Positions 37,401-50,600 are shown, numbered from the stretch's first letter. The stretch: DNA of 64,000 nucleotides from Euwallacea fornicatus (GCF_040115645.1 NC_089556.1:1488001-1552000); one strand, 5' to 3'. Translations and numbers: made by a program. Notes: a model not told the origin generated them from the letters alone.

Positions 37401-39468
37401 AAATGGTGATGTTGTATATGGTTATTATTAAAGTCTCATATTAGGTAGTACTATTTTGGTAGCTGTCAATTTGAGTCCTACTATACTACTAAATGTTGAA
37501 GTCTTCTACATTCTATGGAATAAATGGATTTAGGAACTATTTAGTTGTCCTTTCTTTGCGTCTTAGATTTTTGTAGGTCGTGCAATCCGCGGGAGGAAAA
37601 GCAGTGCTTTTCTCCTTTATTGCCACGTAATAGGTGTACAAAAAGGAGTTGAGCACTGAAGTTAGCCCCATTAAAAAAAGTGCATGGACGCATTAAGTTC
37701 GTTCGCAAGTTTGTGTACAGTTCAGTCTTTATACTGGGTGTCCGGGTGAGCCCTGGACTTGGGAGATTAGCACGGAAGATCGATTTTTATTTTTATTTTT
37801 TTGCACCTGCACGGTGCAATTGAAAAACTTTCACACGGAGGCCACAGCACTCAAGATCGGCCACAATCCATTCAATCTTCCAACCGAGGCCGTTTTGGCT
37901 CGAAAACGCGTCCAAATTTCAAAAATTCGAATGTTCCGCGTAACCGTCCGAGGCCACGATTGGTCGGAGAAATGAGCAAAAAGAGAAAATTCATTTGACG
38001 TGGGATTTTTGCGTTTGTGTTGTTGGCGATTTTGTGCTTGTCTAGTTCCGACCTTGACCCTGACCAATCGTGGCCTTCCATGGGGGCGACATTGCCGCGC
38101 ATCATCCAAACAAGAGCTCATCTTCGGGTTCGGAAATTCTCCGGCGTGCGGCGCGTTTTCCAGGCTTAGCTGCTCCCGAGTTCCACTTATTCGGGTAAAT
38201 GCAGTCTCACCTAGCTGACCAGCGGTTCTGTAAGGTCGAAGACGGCTCGCCAATTACACTGCACCGCAAAATTAACGCGCATTATTCATTATTGCGCATT
38301 TTCGCCTTTATGATTTTAGAGAAAAGATTTTTAACGAAGGATAACTAATTTTCCGTAAATTTAACTTAACGGAGCCAATAAGGGGCGTGGTTAAGTGAAT
38401 ACGCGGCGCGCCAAAAAAATATATTATTTTTATTCCTTAACTATACGATATTTCCACGTAAATATCATTTTATTTATTGGCAATTGAATAAAAAGTCTAA
38501 AAGGTCGATGGCAAAAAAACCATTGGCGTTCCTTCTTTTTTACTGAAAATCTGATCATTTGATGCTCTATTATGAGGCATTATTTTGTTCAAATTACAAG
38601 ACTTAATTATTGTTATTACTGCCTGGTGCATTTCACATGAAACTGAGTGAAACAATTTTGTATATTTTGCAAACAATTGTTACTATCGTATAAACAAACA
38701 CGTTAAGAAATTATGAAAAAGTTTTAAGAACCATGAAGCAATAATTTAAAATCACTAACGCAATTTATAAATATTGTGTATGTATAAATACTTTTTAAAT
38801 TATGCGCTAGTTTTGCGATGCAGTGCACCTTGCTTCGAACCTGCTGAGGTTCCATCGCGAGGGCATCATTTCTCCACCCGATAAATAGCAAAACGCCATG
38901 GATACTGATGAAGATTGTTTTGATTATTAACATTTCCATTAGGTATGTTTGTGCTGAAGCTTAATTTCTCCACAAAATACTCAGTTTCTGTTTGTACACC
39001 TATCAAATAACCGTCTTCTCCAGTAAAACTACGCAATACCGTATGATATTTCGTTGTATATAGCACTCCAATAACAATCACCATACAGCAAAGTACTATT
39101 CGCAACACGTCTAAACACAACTATAGTGATACTTACTATCTACAAAATGTAACAGGTAAGTAAACTTACAACGAACGCGTATATAAAACATAGAGATGGC
39201 ATCATGTACAGTGCTCTCAATGTTAACATTCACCTACTTAATCTGCAATTTGAAAGCAACATAATAAAAATCTTGATTTAGGAGTTAAACAATATTCTTT
39301 TAAGTAATAAATAAGGAAATCCTATATGAGTGTTGTTAAATAGGTCATGACATTTTTGCACTTTATACCAATTAATTAGCCACAAGAACGGATATTGTGC
39401 ATTTAAGATTACATCTTCGGTTAGCCCAACTTCCGGAAAATTTCTGTCTATTTGGATAATAAATTAGT
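34491..39468. other. Intergenic between CdsA and spz5
   Basis: Tail-to-tail gap of about 5 kb without a recognised gene. ACACCCTGTATA-type ends are at 34866 and 37294. A GC-richer block runs from 37730 to 38250 with several short inverted repeats. The minus-strand frame at 38866-39120 contains a hydrophobic stretch but no known domain. Confidence 0.5.
37801..38075. repeat. Short inverted repeats in a GC-rich block
   Basis: A 6-bp-stem hairpin TTGCAC...GTGCAA lies at 37801-37819. A 14-bp perfect inverted pair, GGCCACGATTGGTC at 37952-37965 and its complement at 38062-38075, surrounds about 96 bp. Each arm contains a CCAAT-type pentamer. The block starts just after ATACTGGGTGTCC at 37732, like the scattered ACAGGGTG repeat ends. 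Confidence 0.6.
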
Positions 39469-40698
39469 CTATGTATTAGAAACTGTGCATATACAACAAC
39501 TCGGAAACCAGAAGATGTCACTGTACAAATCGCTCCCGCTCCCCTCCAAAGCGATGAGCCTCTTCTGGACATATTTCTGCTCACACCGCGACGAATACCC
39601 TTGAGGCAGTTGGCACAAACCATTGCAGTTAGTGTCTCTATACCATTAACCAATTAACTTGAAATCGCTTCAGAAGTGAAAAACTTACGCGCACATTTCG
39701 CTTTTGACCAACTGAGTGTACTGCTGGTTCGTTTCTGGCATGTTCACGACGTACATCCAATTCCCTTTGCTGTTCAGGGCAGCCCTTGGCATGATGTAAT
39801 TGGACCGACTCCTGCAAAGGGTCTGACCGGTGATCGTGGCCTGCCTCTTAGCCCTCAGATGCGTGGACAGGGCGGTGCTATTGGATAAGTGCGCTTTGGG
39901 GTACTTGGAGGCGAACTGAACCGCCCGTTTGTGCCGTAGAGATCGTTTCAGTCTTTCGTTTCTGGATCATTTCCCCAATTAACCGATTATTCCCTGGACC
40001 TATCCTCGATCCTTACCTCTTCCAGATATCGTTAAGGTGAGTGTAGGTGGGAGGCGCGAAAATGGGCGACTGAAATGGATTATATTGAGAACCTCCATTT
40101 TGCGGGAAGTTGCTCGTGTATTTATACGTTAAAAAGGACCCATCTTTGTTGTAGTCCGGATACCCGTTGAATCCTAAAGAGAAATTATGAGGGGACAATT
40201 CCGGCTGCAGCGGCTTCGGCGGTAGATAGAATCCTCCTAAGCAACAAGGAGATTTAGAAATACACGTGCAGAAACAAATTAAAGGAGATCTACCTTGGTC
40301 AGAAAATGATTGAGGTGGTTTCGGGATATAGATAGGTTGAGGATAATGGTACCCTCCGTCGTTGCCCTGTATATGGTTCTGTCCGAATGAAGGAGGGCCG
40401 TACACAGTACTGGGAGGTGGAAAGTACACAGTATTGAACTCTTCCTTGGCCTCGTCGATAATCAGAGTTTTGTGATCGAACTGCCATTTCTGGATCAGCT
40501 GGAAAATGATTTCGCTGAAAGCATAGCGGCATTTGAGCACATAGAAATGAGTCGTCGAGACGAATCAACAGACTTACCCCGGATAGTTTTCTGGATGCTC
40601 GCAGTAGGTCAGTCCAGGCCTGGCACAGGGAGGGGTTTTGCCGGGAGGTGCGGGAATAAATTTGCAGGCCGGATTGGGGCCGTATTCCGGAGTGCACA
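39469..40698 (-). CDS. spz5: Spätzle 5 (neurotrophin-like ligand), 5' end missing
   Basis: Secreted cystine-knot ligand of the Spätzle/neurotrophin family. In Drosophila Spz5 acts on Toll-family receptors in neuron survival and guidance. Exons recovered: 40698-40578, 40514-40294, 40236-40017, 39961-39689 and 39637-39469, phases agreeing, 334 residues. The prodomain starts CTPEYGPNPACKFIPAPPGK and continues YCEHPENYPGEIIFQLIQKW, the recognisable Spz5 N-terminal block, then a Pro/Tyr-rich spacer. Dibasic sites are RSLRHKR and, 32 residues on, LRAKR. The cystine-knot domain follows: TLCRSRSNYIMPRAALNSKG, NWMYVVNM, SEMCADTNCNGLCQLPQGYS, SRCEQKYVQKRLIAL and FWFPSCCICTV, with eight Cys. The first exon shown enters in phase 1 right after an AG at 40699-40700, so at least one upstream exon with the signal peptide is missing from this model. 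Confidence 0.93.
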
Positions 40699-43600
40699 CT
40701 GAATCAGATTTTTTTACCCAATTTAAGATTAACCATAACTGAAAGAAAAATTTTCTTAGTGTACAACGAGAGTGAGTACTTAAATAGGTACAAGGGTAGC
40801 CCTTGATTTTCCTTAGAAGTTACAATACTTGTGCTACACTAGTGGTTTTCTACTGAAGAGTTGATCACTGTTACCTCTTATATTGAGGGGTGAATTCTTC
40901 AGGGGTAAAACATTGAGGTGATGAATATCTTAAATTTCAAGCTTGAGGATGGCATTCGCTCTGACACGGACCGTTCAGCGAAAACTCGAAGTTTGCTCGG
41001 GGATTTCCTAAAATTCTCTGGCCACTTCACTACACCTGCCCTAACCAGTGACCACTTGCATCCATTCAAGTCGTTGATGAAACAGCCTTTGAGGCCCTTA
41101 GCGGGATCCTCTCTGCTTAGAGCCACAAGGGTATTGGAAAGTCGCGAGCTTCAGTTGAGACATTTTAGGTTTAGCCAGTGGAAGGCCCCATGTCAGAAAC
41201 ATCGGAAGCAGTCTAGAGACATCAAAAACGACGAGTCTCCCATCAATACTTAAGTTCGAACATTGTACGACCTGAGCCGCTTTCTTTGGACTTACGATTG
41301 CAAATGAAAATATCCATTATGATACAAAAATTACGCTTCTTCGATCTTTTGGAAGCCCTGATCAATCTACGAGGAAATAAAGATCCTCATCAGCAGTTAA
41401 AGTCCTTTCGCGATCATTGAACATTTCTATATTAGAGAGGAAAAGATGGAGGATTCTCTGATCACAATAATATCCGTTCTTTTAACGTACCAAAGAAATC
41501 ACGATTCACGATCGACTAAAATCGTGATTCCTTGATCACGATTGCACAAGTGTCGAAATTAAACGCTTATGATCTAGCACTCTCTGGTGTTTAATCCGCC
41601 GATCGGGCAGATGTATCTGAAGGTGCCCAGAAATGCCATTGTTAACGACTTTTCCTCAGAGATTAATGAAATAAATAACTTCACCGTAGATGTTCAGTTA
41701 TATGGGGAAGATCAGCGCTCAGTTCAGGAAGAGGAATGTGCACAATCTGAAGACCCGACATCTGCAGACCACGCTAGATCAGAGTGACTTTCTCCCGAGG
41801 AATTTTTAAGTCACGATCGAGCTATTACGACTTCTTTGGCAGGTTAAACGAACTAGTCGTTGTTATGATCCTAAATCGTCCCTTCCTGCTCTTCTGAGCT
41901 TGCCTTGACTGAGGAGCGGTTAATGAGCTCGAAAGACAGGGGCTCACTACAAATTTGGATCTTTGTTTTGTCATATATGGTGAATGATGGGTGACCGATG
42001 GTGAATGATGAAGCCATCATTCACTGTCCGTGGCACTTCTGCTTTTGTTAGGGTTAATAAGAGATCTTATCATGTGTTTGTGAACAGGTGTGTTGTAATG
42101 TTATTATGGAGCTGCGGACAAATATATCATTTCAATGGCGTGGGAGGAGTCGTGTACCATGTCACGTCAAAAGAACGTAATTAAACTTAAAAAATGTGAT
42201 ATCATTTATTTCATAAACACGTCCCTGATGTCGAGTCGCATGTTACACATTTACCTGACAAGAACATGAATTAAAAAGCCAAGAATTCTTTGAACGATTT
42301 ATCGGTAGAAACCTTGCTCAGGTAATGAATATTAAAACACTCATTAAAGCACCCACTTTACGAGATTTATTATTATTATTATTATGTTAATGGACTCGTA
42401 ATAGTGAACTAATTTTTTCATTCTTGTTCTGTCTCTCCCTTGTCAAAGTAATTAGCATTCCTTGGCGGTATATGAAATTAATAATAATAGTAACGAAACC
42501 GGTACCGGTGGTGAGGTACTACCGGTTTTGCCACGCACATATTTCCCACAAAAGTCACAAATTATATAACATAACAATAGTTTATTGAAGAGTAGTTTCT
42601 GCTCTCACATTAATCACCTACTGAATTTTCTTTCAGGTGGTTCGTATAATTTTAATCTAATCTACGCAGATTTCTACAACTAGTCTGAAAGAAAGTAAAA
42701 GGTCCTTTCGAAATTACACTAATAATTTATAAAATAAAGGTGATCGTTAACACATTATCTGATTATGATATTTCGATCCGGAAAGGTCACCGATGGGAGA
42801 GAGATCGCTATATTAGGAAGTAGACCAGCAACGGATCTCGGATGGTGGCAGGCTAAGAAGGTAGAACGAAAAGAAGAAACATGATCATCAATAGTACATA
42901 GAGATTATTTCTTCCTTATTGCCGCACGATTCAATTCTAAGAAACTATTGAACAATCGAGAAAGGTGGCTAGGCGCTTAATGGTCCTTACATTATGCCAT
43001 CAGAGCATGCATGTCCACGGCATTTATCTGACCTGACAAATTAGATGGACATTACATTTTGAAGTGGGTCGCATATCATAATTTATCACGGATGGTTTTC
43101 TCTCGCTTCGTTATGGTCGCTGGTTATAGTCCCGCGTTCTTCGATGCGGCACGGGAAGAGGTTGTTGGTAGAGACTGCCACTGCCTAACTGAAAAATTTA
43201 TTGGCAAATATCTGGCCCCGATCGCCGTTCTTTCCAAGATCTAGCGGAAATCTCTATGGGCCTTCGAGTACTTCCTGGTCACAAACGCCCCCCATCTGGC
43301 GAGCTTCGCGGTCTCTCGAACCCAGCGATCGGACTCATATCGCTGGTAATGTTGGAGGTAATATGTTTTTTTTTTCACGGTCGTAGATTTTGTTGGATAG
43401 TGGAAGTTCTTCTTTTCCCTTAGGGTGGGAACCTGAGACGCCGTTATCCCGAGGAGATAAGTCTCGTGCGAGTCGGTTATCTCAGGACACATGTCTGGTC
43501 GGGTGTGATTAGTGCAGTCGCCATTTTGTCAATGTCTTGTTGCCTGGTCGAATTTGGATTTTTTTTAGCAGTTATTTCCCCTTCACGCAAATCTTGAGTC

Positions 43601-46600
43601 ACATTTTCCTTGACTGTCTATCTGAGCCAATGACAAATCAATGAAATTTCGCTGCCATTCCGGATATTATTTCCTTTCAGTCGGTGATAAGTGGTCGTTC
43701 TTTTTTAACCTTATAAATCATATCAATAGTGTAGTAAAAATTAATGACCCGTGGCTAAATCAGATTTGCATCGATACATATCTCGCTGTGAATTTTATTA
43801 ACTAGATCCTGGTTTACTAATGAAAAAAGTTGGGAGGAGCCTGGCAGATCAGGTATCAAAAAGACAAAAACAATACTGATTGCTCTTGATCACCAATTAA
43901 AATTATATAGCAATGACAACAGTTATTTATATATTTTTTATTTGCTGTTATTAAGATTGTTCTTTGTTACACCTGGCAGATTTCTTGTCCCACTCACAGT
44001 TGTACTGCAGGACGACTTCCATTTCTATTCAGGTTGTTGCTTGTGTCATTCAATAATGATCGATTAGCATGTTAACTAGTTTTTAATAGTTGAGACTGGA
44101 TGGTATGAATTGGGCAAAATGAGATTCATTAGTGGGTCTCAAGTACGACATTTCTAAAATTTAATATATTTTCAACAGTCTTTGTGTGCCTATCACGTCG
44201 TCATTAATGATCTGTTTCGTTAAAAAAAGGAACAGATATTTTAGAGAAATCTATCTACAATAGTTTTCTTAGCTGCACTGCCTGGTATGCCCCCTCATTT
44301 AAGTAGTATATTTGTTGAACTCCCAAATCACCATTCAAGAATCAGGAGCATAGAGACGAACATTTCTTGTGCGACTTTTTTGTGAAGTTTCGACCCACTG
44401 CGCAGTCGCAATTTTGATTTTGAAAATTGCCTCATCTATCCCTTTACGTCGAAATTACGAATTTGATATCTCGCTAAACAGTGGCGCAAGGCAACCCCGA
44501 AATCGGATAGGCGATATCTGAAGGAAATTATTTTCGAAAAGACTCGTAGAAGAAAGGTTTTGCGACACCACAGGTTTTTGCTCAAAATTAATCAATTTCT
44601 ATCATTATTTCTATGTAAATCGCCATATTGGACTGGCGCGAAGCGGTAACTGGTAATCTGATATCAGGAAATTTCAGTGATTTTCCTGAAATACTTAAGG
44701 CCTTTTTAATCCTGAAAAGTTGCTAATTTTGAGTGTCCACTTTATTTTTATATCCACATAAATTGCTGACCAACCCCTTTGATACTGATAGACAGAGGCG
44801 CGCGAGTTCTACCAACTCTGAGGTGAAAATGGAGATGTTTCAAGGAAAGTTTATCCAGGCCTACCTAACTTACTGAGAAACAATCTATGCCACTGTGTTT
44901 TTCTGGAAATTAGTATACTTTGTCTTTTATGTCTACCCACACAAATTATTAACGCGATTTCACCCTGAAAAGTTGCGTTCTGAGAGGCCGACGTCGGGAA
45001 GGGAGGTTTCAACCAAAGATTTTTGAAAAATTGCCCAAAAACACCGAAAAAGGGATCCGCACAATCATAATTTTACTGAAAATTGGTTCCCCTTCATATC
45101 CACGTATAGATTATCACCTAAATTGGGTACCTGCTAGGTGTTGACGTACTGAGGCTCCGAACTCGGAAAAATAGAGGAAATTGCCGTTTCTTTATATTTT
45201 AACATTTACTTCTCCAGTGCTCCCCACTGCATGGACATTTCAGGGTTGTCTCCTGAACTCGAGTTTTTCCATTTGGACCGATGACGATGTCCTGGTGACA
45301 TAACGTCGGGGATTGAACCAAAAACAATGAACCTAAACCGAATGTACGATGAACAAAAAATGTGTCAGCAATGTTGAATTATAATAAACATTAGGCATTA
45401 CGATTACATAAATGAAATCAGGTGGGCACGTCATGAATTAATGATACATAGAAAGTAAAATTATACGTTCAACACGGCCAAGAAGCGTTCTTTTCTTGAC
45501 TCGTCTATTACTTTTGAACATTATGTTTTTTTCTCAGGTGGAAAAAAGCTATTATAAGGCCATAAAGCGACTGATTTCATTATTATAAGACGAAATCTAA
45601 ATTAACGTAAACTAATAGTTATTCAATCTTTTCACGATCACGGGTAAGGTACTTTCTACTGTCGACAGAAAGAGCAGCGAAGAATTCGTAATTATGTAAA
45701 TCCGGTTTGGTGTCTTGCCTAGCAGCTACAAATTACTGATGAATCTCTTTTGATTTGTACTACAGGGTGATTCAAACGCCACGTGGCATTAGTGACAGCT
45801 CCGACGCAGGAAGGTACACGAAATCGGTTCAGTTGGTGAAGGGTTGCCATTTTTTTAAGCCTTTTTGATTTGACTTGAGGCTTGGCACGGTTTAAAAGGT
45901 TAAATACGGTTAAATCGTAAATTTTTTACTAATAACACGTGCTTCTGCTAGATAGCTGAGGGACAGATTAAATGGAATCGATTTTCAGGCTAAAAAATCC
46001 AGGCCGGTATTTAAAAAAATGATGACGATAGTGGTATTCGGGCCTCGAACATTACTACCGAGAAGTGATCTATTCCCCTTATAGAATGCGGCAAATTTAA
46101 ACGTTGCAGTATTAAACGAACCCTGACTAGACTTGCAGTTTTTGCCATAAAAATTAATAAAAATGTCCGCGTATTCTACCTGGAGAGCGGATGCTCGTCT
46201 TGTCGCGCATGTAGGGTGCAGGATGGTATAGTTGCGACGACCGTCTTCCCAGTCTTTCAAGTTTCCTTCGCATTTGCACGCGTTCGTATAGTAATTAATT
46301 GGGCACCTCATTCGTGCGATCGGTATTAATCGAATCTGTTCAATTTGTCGTATTTGTTATTTAGTTTCATTTACCCCCAGTATGTGCCGCCAGTCTAACA
46401 GTGGTGCGCAGATGGACTTGTATGTTTTAGTTGCAGGTTGCTTGAGGCAGCCTTTGCAAGGCCTAAATCCGAGAGCAACAGTAACTGTGTGCCCCACTGT
46501 TGTTGTTGAGACGATTGGGGGCCCCCGCGGGTAGATCTCCAAACAACGGAAAAAACAAAGAGGTATGGAAAAACGAACGAGAAGAAAGCGGCCTACCGAG

Positions 46601-49022
46601 AAGAGTTGATGGAACAATGCCCGAAGAGGTCGAGTCGAAATGAGGAATCGTCACGGCCGAATGGAAGCTTCCCAAGTGAATGGAGATGAACTACTTCCTT
46701 ACCTACATTAATTTTATTTATTTATATTTATTTTATCTTTTATTATATTATTACTTATCACGGGGCACTATTGGGACGCACCTCCATAAAATAAAAAAGA
46801 AGACAGACTGGACAGGCTAATTCGGTGGAGAGTTTGGCGCACTGTTCTCCATTATGACAATTGTGATGGAGGGGTGTAGGGATGGAGAAATGTAGAGAAG
46901 AGGTCACCGAGGGGGATGTATCGCATCTGCTCCGAAGATCTAAGGAAGCGTGAGAGGTCATGCGCAGCATATGATAGTGAGCATAATGAGAAGAAAGTCG
47001 AGAGTTCGAAAGGAACAAGGAGAGGGAGTAATTCTATGGTCGCCTCCCACTCGAAAAAATGCTTGACGGCAGTTTCGGGTGAACGACTTGGTGAAGAGAG
47101 GAAAAAGGGTTTTATTGGATATTCGGCAATAGTCTGTGAGTGAGCCCCAGACTACCAGACTGAACAAGATCCTACTACGAACAAGCTGGAGTGCACCAAC
47201 TCATTTCCGCAACATCCCTAGGAAAAGAGGTTATTTGAGGTAAGTTCAGATTTAACACTAATGTTGGGGCGAATTTTATGTTTTATTCAATATCTCAAAG
47301 ACTAAACGTTAAATTTTGTTTTCTCTCCAAAATAACTCTTTTTTCTATTTAACCAACTTCGCATCTCTCACCGATTTAAAGCGGCCACATGGCATTTGCC
47401 ACGCCCTATGTATCAAGATATCGTCGGTATACGAGAGGAGGTGACCAAGACCAAAATTTTACATTTTTTAGTTTGTAATGCCCAGACACCTTAAGCTCAG
47501 TGTTATTTACCAGGGAAAAATGAACAACTCTAGAAATTTTATAAAAATGCTTATAATTTCAAATTTCATACTGACCAAGTCCTTTTAGTATAAGTATTTG
47601 AGTATTTTTATGTGTATCGGACTCGATTGACTTTATTGACCTGAAAGGACTCAGTGCATGTATACTACAAAATACATGTTGAGATGAAGGGGGAGAAAAA
47701 TTAGAGGGGCTGAAAATCAAACAATTAAGAGACGAAAGAGAGAGATAAAATTTTATAATGTTCCGATAGAACTATGATGAAGGGTATAAAATGTTTAATG
47801 TAAAAGTTAAAAAGAGAGGTGAACCCAGCAAAATTAAAAAAAAAACAAGTTTAAGAAGAAAAACAACTTAATTATGCTTTGTCGCACTGAGGGAATTCGG
47901 GTCGAATACCATGGTTGGTACTCAAACTTACCACGTGACAACTCCCTCATTGACAAAGGTCCAGAACCCTCACGAGAGGAACACAGTGATGAAGATCAAT
48001 ACTTTGAAACTAGTTAATAGAGTTTATTTTAAGGATAATATTTTGTAATTTTGAATACATACTCTAGAAAATATGTTATTCATAAAAATCATTATAAACT
48101 AATCCGATGTGCATTAATTGATTTTATAATCATAAGCGAATTATTTAAATATTAATAATTCAAAACCACTAATGATGGACTTGGTCACCTTCTCTTGTAT
48201 ACCGACGACATTTCTAGAAGGGAATGGAACGGTTCAGGAACATGCATCTGGGAAATTGGTCTGCACAAGTCTTTGAATCGAACTCCAACGGTGGAAATAC
48301 ACTTACGTGAAATCCGAGCATTTTACACCTTCATGTTACAAGGTTTCAAGGTGTTTGAAGAAAGCTATTGCCACACTTGCACGTTATTTACATATAGACC
48401 ATTACAAGTTAGAGACATGACAATGATTTGCATTTTATGAGGTATTACGTTCATGTGGTAGCAGATTGTTCTCGACCGCTCCGTTAAGTAATAATGGTTT
48501 GATAACGAGATCACCTAGTTTTTTCACTTTTCCAAAGAAGTTCTTCAGATAGTGCCATTCAAATACTCACATTATACGCGTAAGTAACTCCATTGCATAA
48601 CATCAATTAGCAAAGATTTTTTTTGAAGACCCCACGATCTTCTGTCCCCATAACAACACAATCTCATTAGCAAAGCACAAGTGACCCCAGTTTAGGTCTA
48701 GACAGGGAACCAATTCTAGACCTACTTACTAAATAAAACCTCAATTAGCATCTGCTTAAGATCAAAATACCATTGTTTCACCGAAGGATTGTTGCGTAAT
48801 TCAATATATCTTTCGATGTAATTGATTTGCAAGAGATGATTGGTCAATAAGGGGCCCTACATTTTTCTCTCTGATTAATGATTGCCAAAGGTGACTGTTG
48901 CGTGTATAGGCGTTAGATGAATGATGGAGAGTTATTGTATAGGAAAAAGTATCGTTTTGCTCTAGTGTCTCCTATTTGGTGGCGGATTCAATGCGATTTT
49001 CAAGCCGACGTTCCTCGATATA
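40699..49022. other. No confident gene; intergenic or spz5 upstream intron
   Basis: AT-rich sequence with short open frames lacking recognisable domains. It includes a (TTA)n run near 42366-42386, loosely repeated sequence at 44600-45250, an ACAGGGTGATTC repeat end at 45762, and inverted arms at 47421-47447 and 48180-48208. It may be a long first intron of spz5, because that gene lacks its 5' exon. Confidence 0.45.
47421..48208. repeat. Inverted repeat pair 730 bp apart, possible non-autonomous element
   Basis: The arm at 47421-47447 (TCGTCGGTATACGAGAGGAG, then GTGACCA) matches the complement of 48180-48208 at about 25 of 28 positions. The interior has no transposase-like frame. It could be a decayed inverted-repeat transposon. 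Confidence 0.55.
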
Positions 49023-50022
49023 CGGGGTGTTTCTAAAAGGTCTGGGCGAAATTCAACTGCAGATTTCTGAGGCGAATACGTAACGATCTAACCCAATTTT
49101 CCTTAGTCGAAACGGTTTTCCAAATGTAGAACGTCAAGTGAAGATTAAATAAGGGAAGAAAACTAGTTACTTTTTCTGTAATGCTACTATCTGACCGAAA
49201 TGTCGCATCGGGGGATGTTTCGGGGCGAAAAATCGGCATCCGTTACATTTTCCCTGCGCATAGCAGAGGACTTCGTCAATGCGCAGGTCACTTCTCTCGA
49301 GAGCGGCACAACTTTTTTATCGCCTCGTATAAAATTAATTCGTAACCAAATTTGTGTTTTTCTACGTGTTTCGCGAAAAAAAGCATCCTAGTGCAAGTCG
49401 CTACGGGCATTCCTTCTTGAGATATCCGAAGTTTACAATTAGCTGCATGTGTTAAAAAATAACCTTAAGATCCGTATTATACAGCTGAAACGAAAAAAAC
49501 CAAAACGTTCGATTAATCGTCAATTCCCATCACTTTTTTCAATTTTCATGGTTTTCCCTGACTACCGGTTTTTGATATTATTTATGTTGTTGCAATGCGC
49601 GAATAAATATGCAGCTTAAAATTATTATTCAAGACACGCGGCGAACATTAAATTTCAAAAATCTGAGGAAGGAATGCCTGTAGGAACTTGTGCCGACATA
49701 CCTTTTTCCATGAAACATGTAGGAAAGCACAAATTTAGTCATAAATGTATTTTACACGGGGCGATAAAAAAAGTTACGCCCCTTTAAAGAGAGTTCACCT
49801 GGCGCCCTCTGCAGTGTGCATCAAAAATGCGATTCTGATTTTCCGCCCCCGAAAAACTCCCCGACGCAACATTTCGCACGAACTTTTCCCTCTTTCAATC
49901 TTCACTGTGATTTCTTATATTTTGAAAATCACTTCTGGACTAAGATAACTTAGGTTAAATCATCACGTTTTCGCCTGAAAAACCCGGGATGAAATTCTGT
50001 CCAGATCTTTTAGAGACACCCT
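49023..50022. mobile_element. 1,000-bp foldback-like element with long inverted arms
   Basis: The left end CGGGGTGTTTCTAAAAGGTC (then TGG) at 49023 pairs with the right end at about 50000-50022. Both are bordered by TA-rich ATATA sequence, a possible target duplication. The similarity continues inward: left stretches near 49130-49260 (GTGAAGATTAAATAAGGGA, GAAATGTCGCATCGGGG) and near 49400-49420 (GGGCATTCCTTCTTGAGA) all match the complement of 49660-49920 in order. Each arm is therefore about 370-400 bp around a central loop of about 220 bp. No transposase was seen, so the element is non-autonomous. Confidence 0.75.
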
Positions 50023-50239
50023 ATATAGCTCCTGGTTAATAATCCGACGACCGCAAGGTGAAGCCAGAGCTGGCCGGCAGGCTCACCCCCGGGATTTTAC
50101 GTGTTGGTGCACGCCCATGAGGAAACGCCTTCCGCTGTGGAAGAGATAAAGCAATGCCGTATAGGCCACGTGGGTATTCCATAATGGCGATGTATCAAAG
50201 GTCATTCCCAGGTACCTCTCTCCTGTAGCACCTAAGGGC

Positions 50240-50600
50240 ATGCGCAGCAGAAATGTGAAGAATCTAGACCAATCCCCAGGGATCGAGGTTCGATTCACCC
50301 AAAAGAGGCAGCTCCTCCGCGGAGTGATATACCCAACGCTCCTCTCCTTCGCCCCAATACGGGAATGGATGATAAGGTCCAAGGAGTACGCACATATGAA
50401 GCTGAAGGCACAAAGAATAGCCCCGTTGCGGGTCACAAGCCATCGTCCGGTCATCGAAGCAGCGCAGGAATTGCCGAACACCTTCCCCCATGTGTCTCCA
50501 GGAAGAGGAGAGGTTTCTTCCACAAGCAGCGAAGGCGAATGGGAGAGCGGGTATCCCAACGACCATTCGTTAATGGCAGGAACGATGGGCGAGTTTTGAA
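50240..50600 (+). pseudogene. Possible non-LTR (R1/Jockey-like) reverse transcriptase remnant
   Basis: The plus-strand frame at 50240-50599 reads KRQLLRGVIYPTLLSFAPI and, further on, LKAQRIAPLRVTSHRPVIEA. These resemble the region after the reverse transcriptase core in R1/Jockey-type elements (LL..V....LLY.AP.W, then QR...LRV...YRT.S..A). The surrounding 50.0-51.2 kb is clearly more GC-rich than its neighbours. The catalytic core is absent. The assignment is tentative and rests on remembered motif shape. Confidence 0.35.

Noticed and set aside
38866..39120. Minus-strand frame with a hydrophobic start and SFTGEDGYLIGVQTETEYF
   Set aside because: No known domain. A possible 33-nt upstream exon can be drawn, but the splice sites and promoter are weak, so it is not called.
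41287..41330. ATG GAT ATT TTC ATT TGC AAT C before GTAAGT on the minus strand as spz5 exon 1
   Set aside because: The phase would fit the exon at 40698, but the peptide is too short for a signal sequence and has no good start context.
46357..47143. Several frames on both strands at 46.0-47.2 kb, including a Cys-containing one at 45985-46311
   Set aside because: No recognisable domain or exon boundaries; GC-richer composition probably explains them.
50278..50300. GGTTCGATTCACC, like a tRNA B box
   Set aside because: No A box at the right distance and no cloverleaf can be drawn.
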